From Tubulanus polymorphus (Eukaryota; Nemertea; Palaeonemertea; Tubulaniformes; Tubulanidae): a stretch of DNA of 64,000 bases. The stretch is taken from contig NC_134028.1 of the NCBI RefSeq assembly GCF_964204645.1, positions 8,659,001 through 8,723,000 on the forward strand. The letters are read 5' to 3'. Position numbers and translations under genes: made by a program. Below, one piece after another: positions 11,945-26,300 of the stretch (positions within the stretch are counted from its first letter, which is position 1; each line of letters starts with the position of its first letter). Below the pieces are notes generated by a model, which saw nothing but the letters and a program-made list of their open reading frames with translations, did no database searches and was not told the DNA's origin.

Positions 11945-14900
11945 GTGAGAGAAGTTAAAAACTGATTAAATTCGATTGATGTTTTCTTCGTTGGCAGGGA
12001 TTCGAACCTGATGACAACGCAAGACTCTTCTACGGTACGATCCCTGCCTATATTTTCCACCATGCAATTAGAAATTGTGTTATTTTATCTGTATCTATCC
12101 ATGAATTTATTTTAGTGATTATACAAATTTGAAAATTTGATTGGCTTTGCAGGCTTTTCAGCACATGGTCTTAAAAACTGGCTTGGGTGTTATTTCCGGG
12201 TTGTTGATAATCTTGCAAAAATGGCGCTGAATATAAACTGCAAATAAATTCAAAATGTCACAGAAATATCTTGTGTTGATATTGTTTGTTTAGCAGCTAT
12301 AAAGTCCTGATAAACAATTGGCCATTAAGAGGATCAGTATCAGGCGTCGCGATACCTTACTATAAAGAAATAAAAGAATGGATGAAACAGCTTTTGAATT
12401 TATTTGCAGTTCAAATTTAGCGCCATTCTCGTGAGATTAGCATTCAACAACGCGGAAATAAAATCCAAGAGTTTACAAACCCCTATGTTTTCAGACAGGT
12501 TTCCGTGCCATGGCAGAGTCTAGCTATGCCATCATGCATCAAGTTTGAATCCTTGCCAAGCGTGGATGGTCTTGGGAGTGCTATGGGGCCCTTAAATAAC
12601 TGTCGAATACTTGATGTTCCCAGGGACTGTTGCTAAATTTTCCGTTATTTCATTGTTTTGTAGCCAGAAGATCACAATGGCCAGCTCGATTACAGATATG
12701 ACGAATTTGGATTCAAAGTCGAAGAAGAAGGTGTTTATTTCATTTGTTCGATTCCAATTTTCTGTCAGTTTAAGTTTGCCATTGGATACATGTTTGAATT
12801 AGCAAATTTCGCTCATCTCAAAGCCATCGGGTTTGACTGATGGAAAATCATATCAAATATGATTTGAAATATTATCTTGTTGTATATTTTGAAGATGCCC
12901 CGGAATGTGAACTTTACTGTAAGTGACTTTAAAGATAATAAGAAGCACCGCAAATTATCGATTCGAAGGAATTTTGTAGAACCCTTTTCACAGTCATTTA
13001 TCAAATTCGGGCTAAAAGACAAAACTAATACAAGGTCTTTTGGTTCTATTTTTTGAGGCCAATGATTTAGAGCAATTCAGACATGATTGAGATTGTTGAT
13101 TTTGAAATTGATTACAAATCAAAGCAACAGATTTTCGGTTGCATTTAGCTCAAAAGATTTCGAATACCGGATTGCCTATTTTGAAGTTTTGTCTTTGATT
13201 TAGGGTGCAATTTTATTTAGGTCGTTTGTTAGATTTGTATGTAAAAACCCTATGGTTTCGGGATTTGATGGAAGAACTGTTTTTGGGGTTTGATTTTAAC
13301 TCCGCTAATTTTTAGTTCGAGCTGACTATTGCGTTTACTTTTCGTCCGTTGTCCATCCATCCACAGACGGAATCCAGTTATTCTCGAAATTTCTTGAGAC
13401 GTTATTTCAATGGGATTGTCTTGATATTTGGTTTATACGGGTATCTACCCTAGATAAATCTACAGCCCCAAAAAACTGGTGCGGTCAGAATCATGATGGC
13501 TGATTTTTACACACTTGCACTTTTTAATGGAAATTTGAAGACATATTTATCAATTTGTTTTGATGTTTTTTTATACGTATGTATAGGGTTTTATACGTAT
13601 GTACAGGAAAAATTGGGTCAGTGGGAAATGCCTAGGCTACTACAATGCTGTCCTGTGACCTCTTTGTGCCCATAATGTTCAGTTAATGTTTGGCCTGAAT
13701 TTTGAGACCATCAGGCAGGTTTTTCGATCAGTCAAGTTTTAAGCAACTAGGTAGCGGCCATCCTAGTCACATCAGTCCTCGTGGCAAGTTTTTCCAATTT
13801 AAATTTTAATATGTTTCAAATCAAAGTCTCGATGGCTGTTTTATAATTTTCAGCACTGTCTTAGGACATCCTCACATGGAATGGGGATCACCTCGGTTTT
13901 TGTTGTCCTTCAGGGGAGTTGAATATTATTATGTTCACCAGGGGGTTTTGAAGATGTTAATCAGGAATTGTCGGATTTTCAAGCATTTTACTATGTTGGC
14001 ATGGTGTGCCTGGACCCATAGTTTTTAGCATAGGCTAATACATTATTACAGTTTTATAAGCGTCTAATGCTAATAGGTTCTTGAGATTATTGTATTCTCC
14101 ATAATTCATACTTATACATACATTTATTCATTTTTAAAAGGCTTCAGGTCAATGAGGACCCAGCATTCCCACTTTCCCATTAGATTTCAGACATTATCAG
14201 TGATTAATCAAAATCGGTTCAGCTTTGAATTAACTTTGATCTTGATATTTAGCCTCGAAATCATCCAGAAATTCTGCACAAGCAAATCATGTCTCTAGAG
14301 AAACTTACGTTGATCTCTAAGATCCAAATAATGCACAATCGGTCATTTGTTAAAGAGAGAATATTAAATTATTAGAATATAGGCCTATATAATAAAGAGA
14401 ACATCATCAATAGATTTTGATGGAATGCGAGAAAAAATCCAGCATTGATGTCCAAGTGTACACTAACAAACCTAGCAGTTTGATCGTTTGCCATAGTAAC
14501 ATTGCCGGGTCCTCATTTGATGGTGTCATGAGCTTTTTTTAGTTGGTTAAGTAGCCCTGGTGAGGTCCCATAGAGCTTCGTAGGAGGTGATAGAAAATTG
14601 CCTGCATATCCTCTTACAATATCAAGAGGTCATATCATTACAGATAAATTTATCTAGGTATGTCAAATGAATGAGCATTTTTAGGATCAACTGTGTCAAT
14701 CCTTATAGAATGGTCCTGAGAGTGACTTTCTGTTAGCTCTTGGTCGTGCAAATTGTAACCACTGGATATACATGGCTGATATTTTGTCATCAGGAGGGAT
14801 ATATGGGTTGAAATTAATATTGAAATAATATTGAGCCTATAGAAATAATTATTGTAGAAATTAACATTTCGTCCATCAGCTCTTAGCAGTTGCTGTTTGG

Positions 14901-17900
14901 AAGTACTGGGAGAAAATGTGCAAAACGTCAATGAATTTTCTCCCGTTCTACTTACATTGACCTTGTTTCTTGGTTATGACGTCACTGGGAAATTCCTTCA
15001 GCGTCCAATGAAGTGCAACGTATAGAACAAACCTAGTATTGATTGTACTGCCATGTGCTCGCGAGTCTTGGGGAAAACCTATTAGGCCTACCAGCTATAT
15101 CACCGTAGTTGAACACGCTTACTACACAGTGATGTTGTGCACCATTTCATCTTTATATGTTAGTGCGAATCCCAGAACATATCGATTAAATTGTGCTCAA
15201 AAATAAAATGTGCTCAGTTGATCCTACTGGACCAATGGTCCGTCATTACTACATGTTACACGTACCACGTTAATGAAAAATTGATGAAACTTGAAGCTAA
15301 GAAAATGCTGCTCGGCCTCTTAAACTTAAAAACTTTCCTGTTTAGATAAATCTTCTCCATTATCCCTCGGCAGGGATTGAAACCCGATGGCATCGAGAGC
15401 GTACCCAACCCTGTCCGAAACGAAAAATCGGATGTTATGTCTCATTTAGCCTTTGTTATTTCATGAACTCAGTATTAATTTGCTGAAGTGATAACTGTAT
15501 ACAAGCAGCAAGCTCAATTTCTAGCTTAATTCTTGCTGGGTTTCATACTGTGGCACACCAGCAATACCATATCTATCTTGCTTGAACCACTGCATGGGAG
15601 GCTTTGATAACGTCAGCCGAGCTAGGTCTTTGTAATTGTTTGCAATCTATTTAGTTTCATCAATCGAAATAGACCATGGCATCAGTTTATCATGAATTCA
15701 GGGTCAGATCCTGGGGCTAATTTGAAGAACTTGTCGCATCCAAAAAATACTTTGATATCCAAGAAGGCAATGTTAGGCGCATATTCCCGCACCAAAATTC
15801 ACCAATTTTGTTTTTGTCGCAAAAAATGAAAAGATCCACTCAAAAGATTTGATGGACTTGTACTCTGCCCCTGATTAATTTGAATATCAACTGATTCACG
15901 GATTGAATGTTGAGTCCGTTTAAAAAAAAAATATTTTATAGATGGACCGGAAGAGAATTCGAGTAAACTGTTGAGCACGCCGTTCGTAGAGGAGCCACAA
16001 CATCGACTGAAATGGACCGCTTATTTAGAGTTTACTCACAACGACGAGGTCGGAGATCTTACCTGGGATAAGGTACGGAACATGAAATTTCCTCATTCGG
16101 ATTAAATTCTAGCCAACTATATCTTCAGTGACCACGAAACCAAAATTCTGGACGCAACAACCCCATTGATTAATTGATATTTGAGCATCAATATTCCGAT
16201 TCGTTGAAGATTTCCAGTTTCATAGTTCTCGGCTAATATTTCACTTAAGATTTTAGTTGCTTTGCTCCATAAGACACTAGGAACTGATTTTAGGAGTTAC
16301 GCAACTTTTAACTCCGAACTATCGACATGGATCGTAGTGTTTATATACAGAGTTTAATAAAATAAATAGAAACATTGATTGACAAGTAGAAAAGATGAAG
16401 AAAATTAATAAAATAGAGATAAAGCTAAAAAATGATACCTTGTTTTTCCTCATTGGCGGGGTCATTTTGTAAACCGTAATGAAATTTGTTATCAGTTCAT
16501 TTCTTAAGCTGCTGGGTCTGTTAATGTTAGTAAGATCATGATTTGAAAACAAGTTATGTACAGGGTAGATAGGCGGGTGGCCAGGTCATCTTTTAAGCTC
16601 AGCCAAAAAGGAGAAACAAGGTATCAATCTTTTATTAGCCTAACTAGACGATGTAGTGACACTATTTCATCAACGTGTTGGTTCCTCAATCCTGGCATTC
16701 GAGAGATTAATTTTCTTCGTACACATCTCTCATATGACTTTCTGAAATAAAGCTAAGTTCTTGGTTATTTATGAATAGATCGAAAATCGTTTGCCGAGGT
16801 CTGAAAAATTACGCGCGATGATTAAAGCTGGCGGCGTCCCGCATTCGTTGCGACCTCATCTGTGGCCGCGGTTATGCGGGGCTCTGGAGAAAAAGGAAAA
16901 TTCCAGCACGTCGTATAAGGACATCGTGAAAGCCAGTTCGAACGATCATCTGATGACGTCTAAACAGATTGAAAAGGTATATATTTCACCGTTTATTCTA
17001 TATAAGCACACAAAAAGTGATTTCCTAGTTCACTGATTACTTCCTAGGGGGTGGCATATCCTGAAAAATAGTGTCTAACTACCATTTCTTTCTCATAGTT
17101 CACTGATTACTAACTAGGGGTGGCATTTAAGCCTGTAGGAATACGTACTTCAGGTCTTTTCATAATTCTGATAGTCACTAGGTGGTTATGCAGTAAAATG
17201 TCCCCTTACACGGCCAACATGGACTTTTGACTAATTGCATCATTTTTCTGACTCTTAACGTGTTTTCCTATCCTTAACTTAACAGACTTGGCTTACATCT
17301 GACCAATTTTGCTGGTCCCAGTTTGTCCAAGTTAGGCGAGGTATTCTGTATAATCGTTGATAATTTTTTTTGTTGAAATAATCAAGGGTTATTGTTGTAT
17401 TGCAGGATTTATTGAGAACGATGCCTAGCAACGCTTGTTTCTGTAATATAAACAGTACTGGTATCCCGAGGTTACGTCGCGTACTGAGATCATTGGCTTG
17501 GTTGTATCCCGATATAGGGTACTGTCAGGGTACTGGTATGGTACGTATTTATTTTTCTTGTTTTGTAGCTTTATAGTTTGCCTTGTATCAACAACACTGG
17601 CGCTGATTAACTAGAATTCCTTCAATCCTTATCGTTTTATACTTGGATTATCTTCCATGGAATAACATCTGTAATCCAGCAATTGTACCAATCAGAATGA
17701 AGATTACTGTCTAGCAGCCATCATTTGATAGACTATAGTGGTAGTTAGTCCCTTTCAGAAAAGAAAACCTGTTTCCTTGAATTCCTCTATAACATCAATC
17801 GATACGTAGTATGATTAAACTATGGATAGATGCCACAAATTTGTAACTATAATGATGTTGTATTGGGTGTTTATAGGAATAATTACGCAGTAATACAAAG

Positions 17901-20900
17901 TTAGTAGATCTGTAGAAGAGTTTGTTATTGCCAATACCTGGTAGTTTCGTCAAATACGTTGTATGTTATTTTTTTTGAGATTAGGTTCAAATATTTTAGT
18001 AAATGATTCTATGTCACCCGTCCATCATCCTGGTGCTGATGCTGCTGCGGGAAATTGTCATAACGTTCGGGGTTTCTATTTCCGAAAGGGGAAAGAGGCT
18101 AAAAAAGACCAAGAAACTGCCACCAACAGGATCTGCATTCGAGTTCATGCTCTGGTAGTTAGCGTTTCTTGTTTATCTATCTATTCAGATAGCGGCCTCG
18201 TTATTGTTGTTCATGGAAGAAGAGGAAGCGTTTTGGATGATGTGTTCGATTATTGAAGATTTACTTCCCGCTTCATATTATTCCAGCACTCTCATCGGTG
18301 TTCAAGTAAGTAATTCACAAACGGCGCCTTTTTCGGTAGCTTCGTAGAGAACTAGGTAAATCGAAAGGTCCCAAAATATAAATATTTAGAATATTAAATC
18401 TTTTTAACTGATATCTGGAATGGGTCTACTTTGTGATACCCGTAACGCTCTAATGCGGTACCATTATGCCACAAGATGGCGCCTCTACACTATGGTACTG
18501 TACACTAGCAAACGCGGTGGATCCTGGCGTTAGCGATGAATGAAGAAGTCCCAAAATGGAATTTTAAACATTAAAATTTATTGAAATGAAACCACTAGGG
18601 CCTACTTACATTGCTGATACTCCATTTAGGCTCCACTGAGTTGTGGGTTCAGATTTGACGACCTTGAAATTCTATATTGAAATTTTATTCCATGTATGCC
18701 AATACAGCATACGTATAAGGTCTTAGCAATCTCCAAGACTCATATTCGAGGAACAGTTTAATGTTATACATGCAATTTGAAGTGTGGTATGATATTTACT
18801 ATATATATGGTAATTGAATAATTTTTTATCGATTTCAGGCTGATCAAAGAGTTTTACGCCAGTTGATTATCAGTTTTCTACCCGAAACTGATTTGATTTT
18901 GAAGGAAAATGACATCGGTGAGTATCAGTTAAACACAAAATCTATATCTTAAGCCTGGCGCAGACAGCGCAGAATAAACATGAAACGAAAATCGGAAACG
19001 TTTTTTGGGCTTAATTCATGATGAAACTAGAAACGCTGTTCGCGACTCACAGTTTTGTGGAAACAATCTTTTGATAGCTGTGAGGGGCGATGTCCGAATA
19101 GCTAAACAATCAATCAGTGTTTTAGTGACGATAAATGGATCACATGACAGATCAAAATCATCGGCCATTTTGATATGTTGTGGCACTGTTGGTTTTGGCA
19201 TGTTTCTACTTTCGCTCTGTGAGGCGAACTAAACACCAGTAAACACATAAACACTTGATGTGTTTCTTGTTTCGAGGTTTTCTTGCTGTGTGTGCTAGGC
19301 TCAAATAGGTTTTGTTTCTTGTATGTGTATGTGAGAACGATTTTCAGGTGACTTCCTGTTTTTAGTTTCCTACGATACCTTCATTATTGTGTCATTTTTG
19401 TATCATTTTGTATGGGAACATACATTTTTTTGATCATAAAAATAGGGATTCAGCCTATTAATTATTTGATTGGTAGATTTCTTTTGATTTGTTTTGATTT
19501 GGTATTCCTTACAAACCCACACATCTGTCCGGAGCAAAAAAGGGGGTTTGAAATGGGAAATCGAAGTACAGATATAGTTACAGTACAGATATAGTACCGA
19601 TATAGTGTGATCGGCGGTCGAATTTGCAGAATTTTTTTTTTTTTCAACCGGAGTACGAAGTAATTGGAATTTTCTGTTCTGGCTCTCTCATACAATAATT
19701 CTCCTTGCAGCCTAAACCGGCAAGAATGCTACTTTTTGATGAAAATAGATTTCATATTTATATTTGTAAAGGCAAAAGAATCGACATTTTTTACCAGGTA
19801 TGTGAATATGATAACAGGTTTATCATCAGAACTGGTAATCGGTGTCTTATGAGTGACCACTTGGTGGCGCTGTTTTTGCTGCGTTTCTCAGTCTCGGCTG
19901 CTTTGATGATGAATAACAATATCCGATCGGAATGCGGACTAAGAATACGTACATAAATGAGGAAATATGTATAATAAATTCTATACCGAATTTAAGAATA
20001 GACCGTTTCTCTTGAATGAATGGCAACTTTGTTTTACTTGCTTGTCACTTGCATCTAGCTGGACCAGTGATAATAGCAGATTTTAAGGTATGGGCCAAGG
20101 GAGTGGAAGGTACTAGGGGGGACTTGGTGAATATCCACATCCACCGAGTTCAAAGGCTGACTACGGGTGGACTTGTCGACCTCGATAAGTCGACTAGCGT
20201 TAAGAGTAGTTTATTATGTTCCAAAAATTACTCTTACTTAACTACCCTTCAGAAATGTAAAAAGTACTGACAAAATTGGATTCATTTCTAGGTCATTTTC
20301 AACAGAACTACCGGTACTACTTTTGATATCAAGCTACTCCCACTTGTATTGAAAACTAGTCGTGGTTATGACTTATGGCATCAGTTAAGGATGCCTATCA
20401 TCAGGAGTGGATCTATGGACCACTGTTAAGGGTAGCACAACTTATAAAAATGGGCATGATCTATGCCAAACGAGGGAGGTCTGAGAAAGTTTTTAAAATA
20501 TGCCGCTTTTTGGTGCAATTTCCAAGCTTTTGAATGAAGTCCTGACGCAAAGCTCTTTCTAGAAAATGTACTGCATTGAGATGTAGTTTCCAGGCGACGA
20601 ATATGAAATCCTGAAGAAGTTGAAAATTATCTGCCTTGTCTTGTAAAAATGTGGCTGAATATGCCCTTTTGTTAATAATTGTCTGCCTCGTCTTTTGAAA
20701 ATGTGCCCTTCTCTACTTTTGGGATTGATAGGTACGACTTAAAAGTGCCCTTTTTACTAAGGGGATGAAAAAAGAAGAAAAAAGGGCACACAAGTTTCAC
20801 AACAAAGTTTCATGCCTTCTGAATCCGTGCCTGATCATGGACACTGCGATTCCGGTTAAGTTTTCTATCGGTGACCGTTCCCGCGCTGACACCGGTGAAT

Positions 20901-23199
20901 GACCCGTGGGCGATAATCGTGGCTATTCGTTCGAATTAAACGCGCAATTCGACGGTGTCTTACGCATTTCATATTCTAGCGTTATCTCGTATTTTTTCTC
21001 ACATAAATCGAAAGAAGAGCGCGCGCGCATTAGCGATCGAATAAAATTAACGTCGCCGTTCGAGCTTTTTAAAAATGTGTCACGTTCATAAATTATTTAT
21101 AGATATTTTCGGTATCATCCATTTAGATAAGAGTGCGGGCCATCTTCTTTATAAACGGATTGTCTGTCGAGTAGAAATTAGCGGCCGCGATTTTTCTGAA
21201 TTTTATTCCGAGTGCGCTTAATCGACTGAGACGAGTCAGCTAACTGTCACGGCGGCTACGACGCCGATGACACTTGAACAAGTAACCGGTTACTGAGTTA
21301 CGCGACGGGATGCGCCTAATGCAACGCGGCAGAAGAGATGTTCGTTAAATTTTATAAAGAACTTGTCAATATCTAATTTAATGCGTCGCGTTTACGATCA
21401 GGTTTTTTTTCGAGTAGCATTTCTTCGCCGGTTCAATAGATTTAAATTCGCGCGGCGTCTTTTCTTCCATTTTGTTTTGCGCGCGACACCGCTAAATGCT
21501 GTGTACGACGTAGTCGTTTGAATCGCGTTCGTAGCGTTTCCTTCCGGACGTTTTAAAAACGATCGCCCGAGCGAGCGCTCAGCCGAGGGGATGTTCACTT
21601 GAAATTCGTAATGAATAGAAATGAAATAGATGATAAGAGGTTGACATATGTCATATTGAGAACGGAGACGATTGCCCGCGGCGCGCGTTGTGTAAGTGAG
21701 TTTTGAGTACTACCCGTGTACGTGTAGTACTGTCATCTCTCGTCTTCTATTTCGAAACTCATGATGATTTATTCGTTTATTTCCCATCCCTCGACGATTC
21801 TAGATTCGTCTCCGCGAACGGCCGTTGCCTTTTTCGACCGGCAAAAAAATTTTGCGGAGTGTTTTCGCAATGCGTTAAGTGTATATGAGATTTATTCATT
21901 TATTTAGACATTTGTTATGTTAACGGATATTGTTCAGAAGCCTTTCGGAGCATCAGATTTTCAAAATCTTTCTGGCGGAGGGCCCCTTTAGTTCGAAACA
22001 AGTTGAAAATGAAGGCACCCACATATTCCCAGGGGCGGATCCAGCTTGTGAATTTGACTACCTACCGGTATATTACAATCCTAGGAATTATTGTTCATTA
22101 ATCTGCCAGCGCGAAGCTCTGTAAAGTTTAGAGTCCTCCCCGAGAGAAATTTGAAAAAAAGTGACTAATTTTCCTCGTATTCAAAGGCATTCTGGACCTG
22201 TTAGATTAGGTACGTCTAGAAAATATGTTTTTCAAATTTTTCTTACTATATACTGGAATACAGTGGAATATACTTGGATCTGGCCCTGGGTTACGCTATG
22301 GACCTGGGTTAGCGCCAGTGCTATTACGAACACTATGAAATATATATAAAGATACTTAATGTATTTCTGATATTATATGTTTCTGTAAAAGATAGGTAAA
22401 AAACAGCGGTAAAATTTGACTAATGCTGACTTAATTGTCACTGACACTGAGGCAGGGTGGAAACTGACCTAAAACACTCAGGGAATCAGAATAATCTCGG
22501 AAAACGCAGGGAATTTGACAAAATTTGAGAATGGCCGTCATGCGAACGTTTTGGTGTTGGCCAAATTTGGTTCGGGACAAAACTGTTCACACGGGTGTCT
22601 ACTGGACGCGTGCCTGTTTGCCCCGCATCAAATCGAAATCGCGTTGTTACAACGGTATTTATCGACCAGTTAAAACTGTGTAACCAACTTTTGAGCCAGC
22701 GACTGAATCGCTTCGAATGTAATCTTTGATGAAGTACTTGTTAAAACTGTAAAACTGAAAAAGTGCCTTACAACGACGATTGGTCCATTTCTTTTCTTTT
22801 GAATGACGTTTTCCCTCTTGATCCGCTCGAATCTAAAGTGTTTAACATTCATTTAGACGCGGAATCGAGTTTGCTACCGCCGTGAAGAGTCTGCTACGCC
22901 CGTTAATTAGGTCAATTGTTTATTGAGTTATGTTTCGATGTTAATGGATTTCTAATTGCTTATTTCCCTTCGTTAGAAACTGAAAACACTCGAGAATAAA
23001 TGGAGAAAGATCTTTCTTGACGCGAGCGGGTGGAGTAAATTAAAACTCCTCGCAGTTGTAGACCTCTCTCCCCTTGTGCGTATCCTCGCTCCGGCGACAG
23101 CGCTGGCTGCGGAAGTGAATTTCATTTTTCGAAAACCAAGTCGAGATATTTCTCCCCGAATTCATTTCAATATATTCAGATCTTAATGCCTCGACGAGG

Positions 23200-23268
<69 letters not shown>

Positions 23269-23323
23269 CATACATACATACATACATACATACATACATA
23301 CACACATACATGCACGCACGCAG

Positions 23324-23370
<47 letters not shown>

Positions 23371-26300
23371 CACACACACACATAAAAGTGATAGGGAAAA
23401 ATAAACCCGATAAATGGCTCATGTTTTAGGACATTTTTTCGTTTAATCCAACTTCTCGCCGAGGCCTTCACTTCTTAAAAGTAAGATGGTAGGGCACGCT
23501 CGTTCCTAGATTTTCGACGATGGCACTTTTATCGAGGATTCTTGTCGCCGTGACCGATATCTCTATTAGTTGATGATTTGCACACCCCTATTATTCCAGA
23601 GCATCCTCACTTGCCAAGTTTTGGTTGCCACACGCTGAGCTCACGCCAAAATTACACTGGCTACAATTTCTTGGGCGGACAGGTTGCCACTTAGTGGCCA
23701 CTAGTCTATATATCTAGCCAATCAGATGTGTTGTATTGATAGTGCAAATCTGCTGCTGAAAGACAATGCATCTGATTAGTCTAATACACAGACTGATCGG
23801 CAACCGGTCCAATTAATTTTGGGTGGTGTAATAAATTGATGAGAGGTTTGCGGCCAGGGTATTTGTTGGCGTGAGCTCGGTGGGCGGCAACCAAACCCTG
23901 GCAAGCGAGGATGATTCAAGAGTTGCTTACCATTCTGATTTTTCCATAAATGTTTCATAAAATCATAAAAATTTTTTGAACATTTTTAGAAAATTGTTGC
24001 GAAATTTAACGCTCAAGAGTGGCGCCGCACAGTTTCAGAGGTTATAAAAACGAAAATTCAAAAGCAAAATTGACTAGGCCTATGTTGTTTTTTCATCGCA
24101 ATATCTATGCAGCGAAATTGCATGAAACAATATCCGCGAGAAAGCTACTGCCAGGGGAATCTAGGTATTAGGTTCCAAACGGTGTTTGTTTTGTGTTGAT
24201 GAGAATGAATTCAATTTTAGTCTCTTTATGCGATAAGTAAATCGTGCGCAGATGTTATCGAAGTTTTTAGTTCAAGTGTCATGCAACCAAATTCACACCA
24301 TAGTTTCGTTTGGATTTTATTGCTCATTTCGAGGTCGAGTGCTTTTCACAGAATTCATCAGTTCTTTTGTTTCAATTGAAAAAACGGATTTAATCCGAAT
24401 AAGGGTAAATTGATTGACTTGATGAATTAATGAATTGATAGAATTCGAGCCTGAAGTGTTAATTGAATTTTAATCAGTCAATATGCGATGTCACAACGCA
24501 TTCTCATCCTGTTCAAAGCTTTGAAAAGCTTTCATTTTTTTTGTGTGTGAAATTTTAGAATTATCGCTGTTATGAAATTCGAGATACGGAAATGTCAAGA
24601 GGTTCTTAACAGGGAATAACGTAGAAAATTCTAAAGCTCCGAGCGGGTGGGTGACTGCGGGTCATTGGTCGCAGAGACCTGCGATCTGGCGGCTTTCGTA
24701 CAACCGGAAAATATTATTTCAATTTCGCGACATTATATTGTGACGCCCGTATATTTTATATTCTCCGAACGACATAATTATGTTGCTTTTTTGTCGACTC
24801 TTCGAAGAATCCGCGCTGCCTGATCGACATCAATTCGTAGAAGTGTTCTTCCTGGCGAATGTGTCGGTACCCGAAGAACCTTTACCATCGCAGTACAGGC
24901 TCAGGTATGAGGAATTTATAGATGGATGTGGATAGCCCTCTCAACCATAATACTCCGTGAGAAAGTATCACTTGACACTATTTTATGGAGTGAGAACACA
25001 ATGTCCACCTTTTCGAGTGGCTCTTACTCAAATATTCACCAACTTATCGCCGAATAAGGGAAATTTTTTTTCGAGCGCCGCCCACTTAAGGTAAAACCCG
25101 CGCGATCGGGACTTTCGTAGGCTTCCGAATTAGAAGGTAGTGGTCATATCGGGTGAATGTTTACTCACCTGAACTGGATGTTGGGTATCATTTATGTATG
25201 GGTGCCATATTGGTATTTTTGTGGACTATAGAACAGGCCTGTTTCTATTCTGATTGATTCGTATTTATTGGCAAACTTATGTTTTTATTCATTTGGAATG
25301 ACATGTGGAGTAACTTAGAAGAATGGACATCCAAAACTTTTGTAGAGATCTGGCACGTTTTCCAAATTTCAAAGGGCTGTTGATGATAATTCTGGCAGTG
25401 TTCTGTAGATTGTGTTCTTTTTTATATAGAACACCTTGAAAAAGGGCATTCAAAATTTTCAGGGTCTCCGGGTTTGAAAATAATCCAATACCTGAATCCT
25501 ATTCCGCAATTGTGAGTAAAAGATTTGACTCTCGAGTTGAACTAATTGAATTGAAAATGAACTTATTCATCTCATTAGGGCGGATCTAGGATTCTTCAAG
25601 GGGGTTGGGTCTGAAAATCGGAATGGGCACTTAATTTGAAAAGGCCAGATTTGGCAACGCGAGGGCTGCAAGCGCGAACATTCGTGGGGGTTCTGGTGGC
25701 CCTCCCATAGAAAATTCAGGACAGAAAGGGACTTCTCAGGCCCTTTCTTAGCAAGAAGAATTTCCACACTTTTTGGGAGGCACAGTCAAATTTTGTGACT
25801 CATTTGACTTTGTTTAAGCATTGTTTAGTATCGAGTTCAAGTGGTTTACGTGTGAACGCTCTCTCTAATTAGGCACGGGCTTGATCCGTGCCGTTTTGAC
25901 CCGGGCCAAATTGTCTCCGTGATCCTTGCAGCCGGGTCCTGTCGAGATGTCGTCGATTCGAAACATTACGCATGCGCGCGCGAATCAATTTGAAACGTTG
26001 TTCCGATAAAGGCGTTGAGAATCTAACAGAATTCTGTGACACGCGAGCGCGGAACTAAATGGCAGCCGAAACGCGTCGAGTGGCGTTCGCCGGTGTAAAT
26101 TAAAACACATTTACGTCAGAAAATTGAAACGTTTTCGAGTCGGATAAGAACGGCGATAAGATGACAGGTAATATGAGTAACGGTACTTGGAAACAGTAAC
26201 CAATATAACCGCTCTCCCGGTCTATTATCGATAAGATTTGCCGGCGTCGTGAACTCGACGTCTCGTCACCTTCACTTTTTCGCTAGCGCGCGTCGTACTT

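Noticed and set aside
23040-23471. Open frames of up to 143 codons with Cys/Val, Tyr/Ile or Thr/His runs
   Set aside because: They are translations of the compound TA/CATA/CACG/CA microsatellite.
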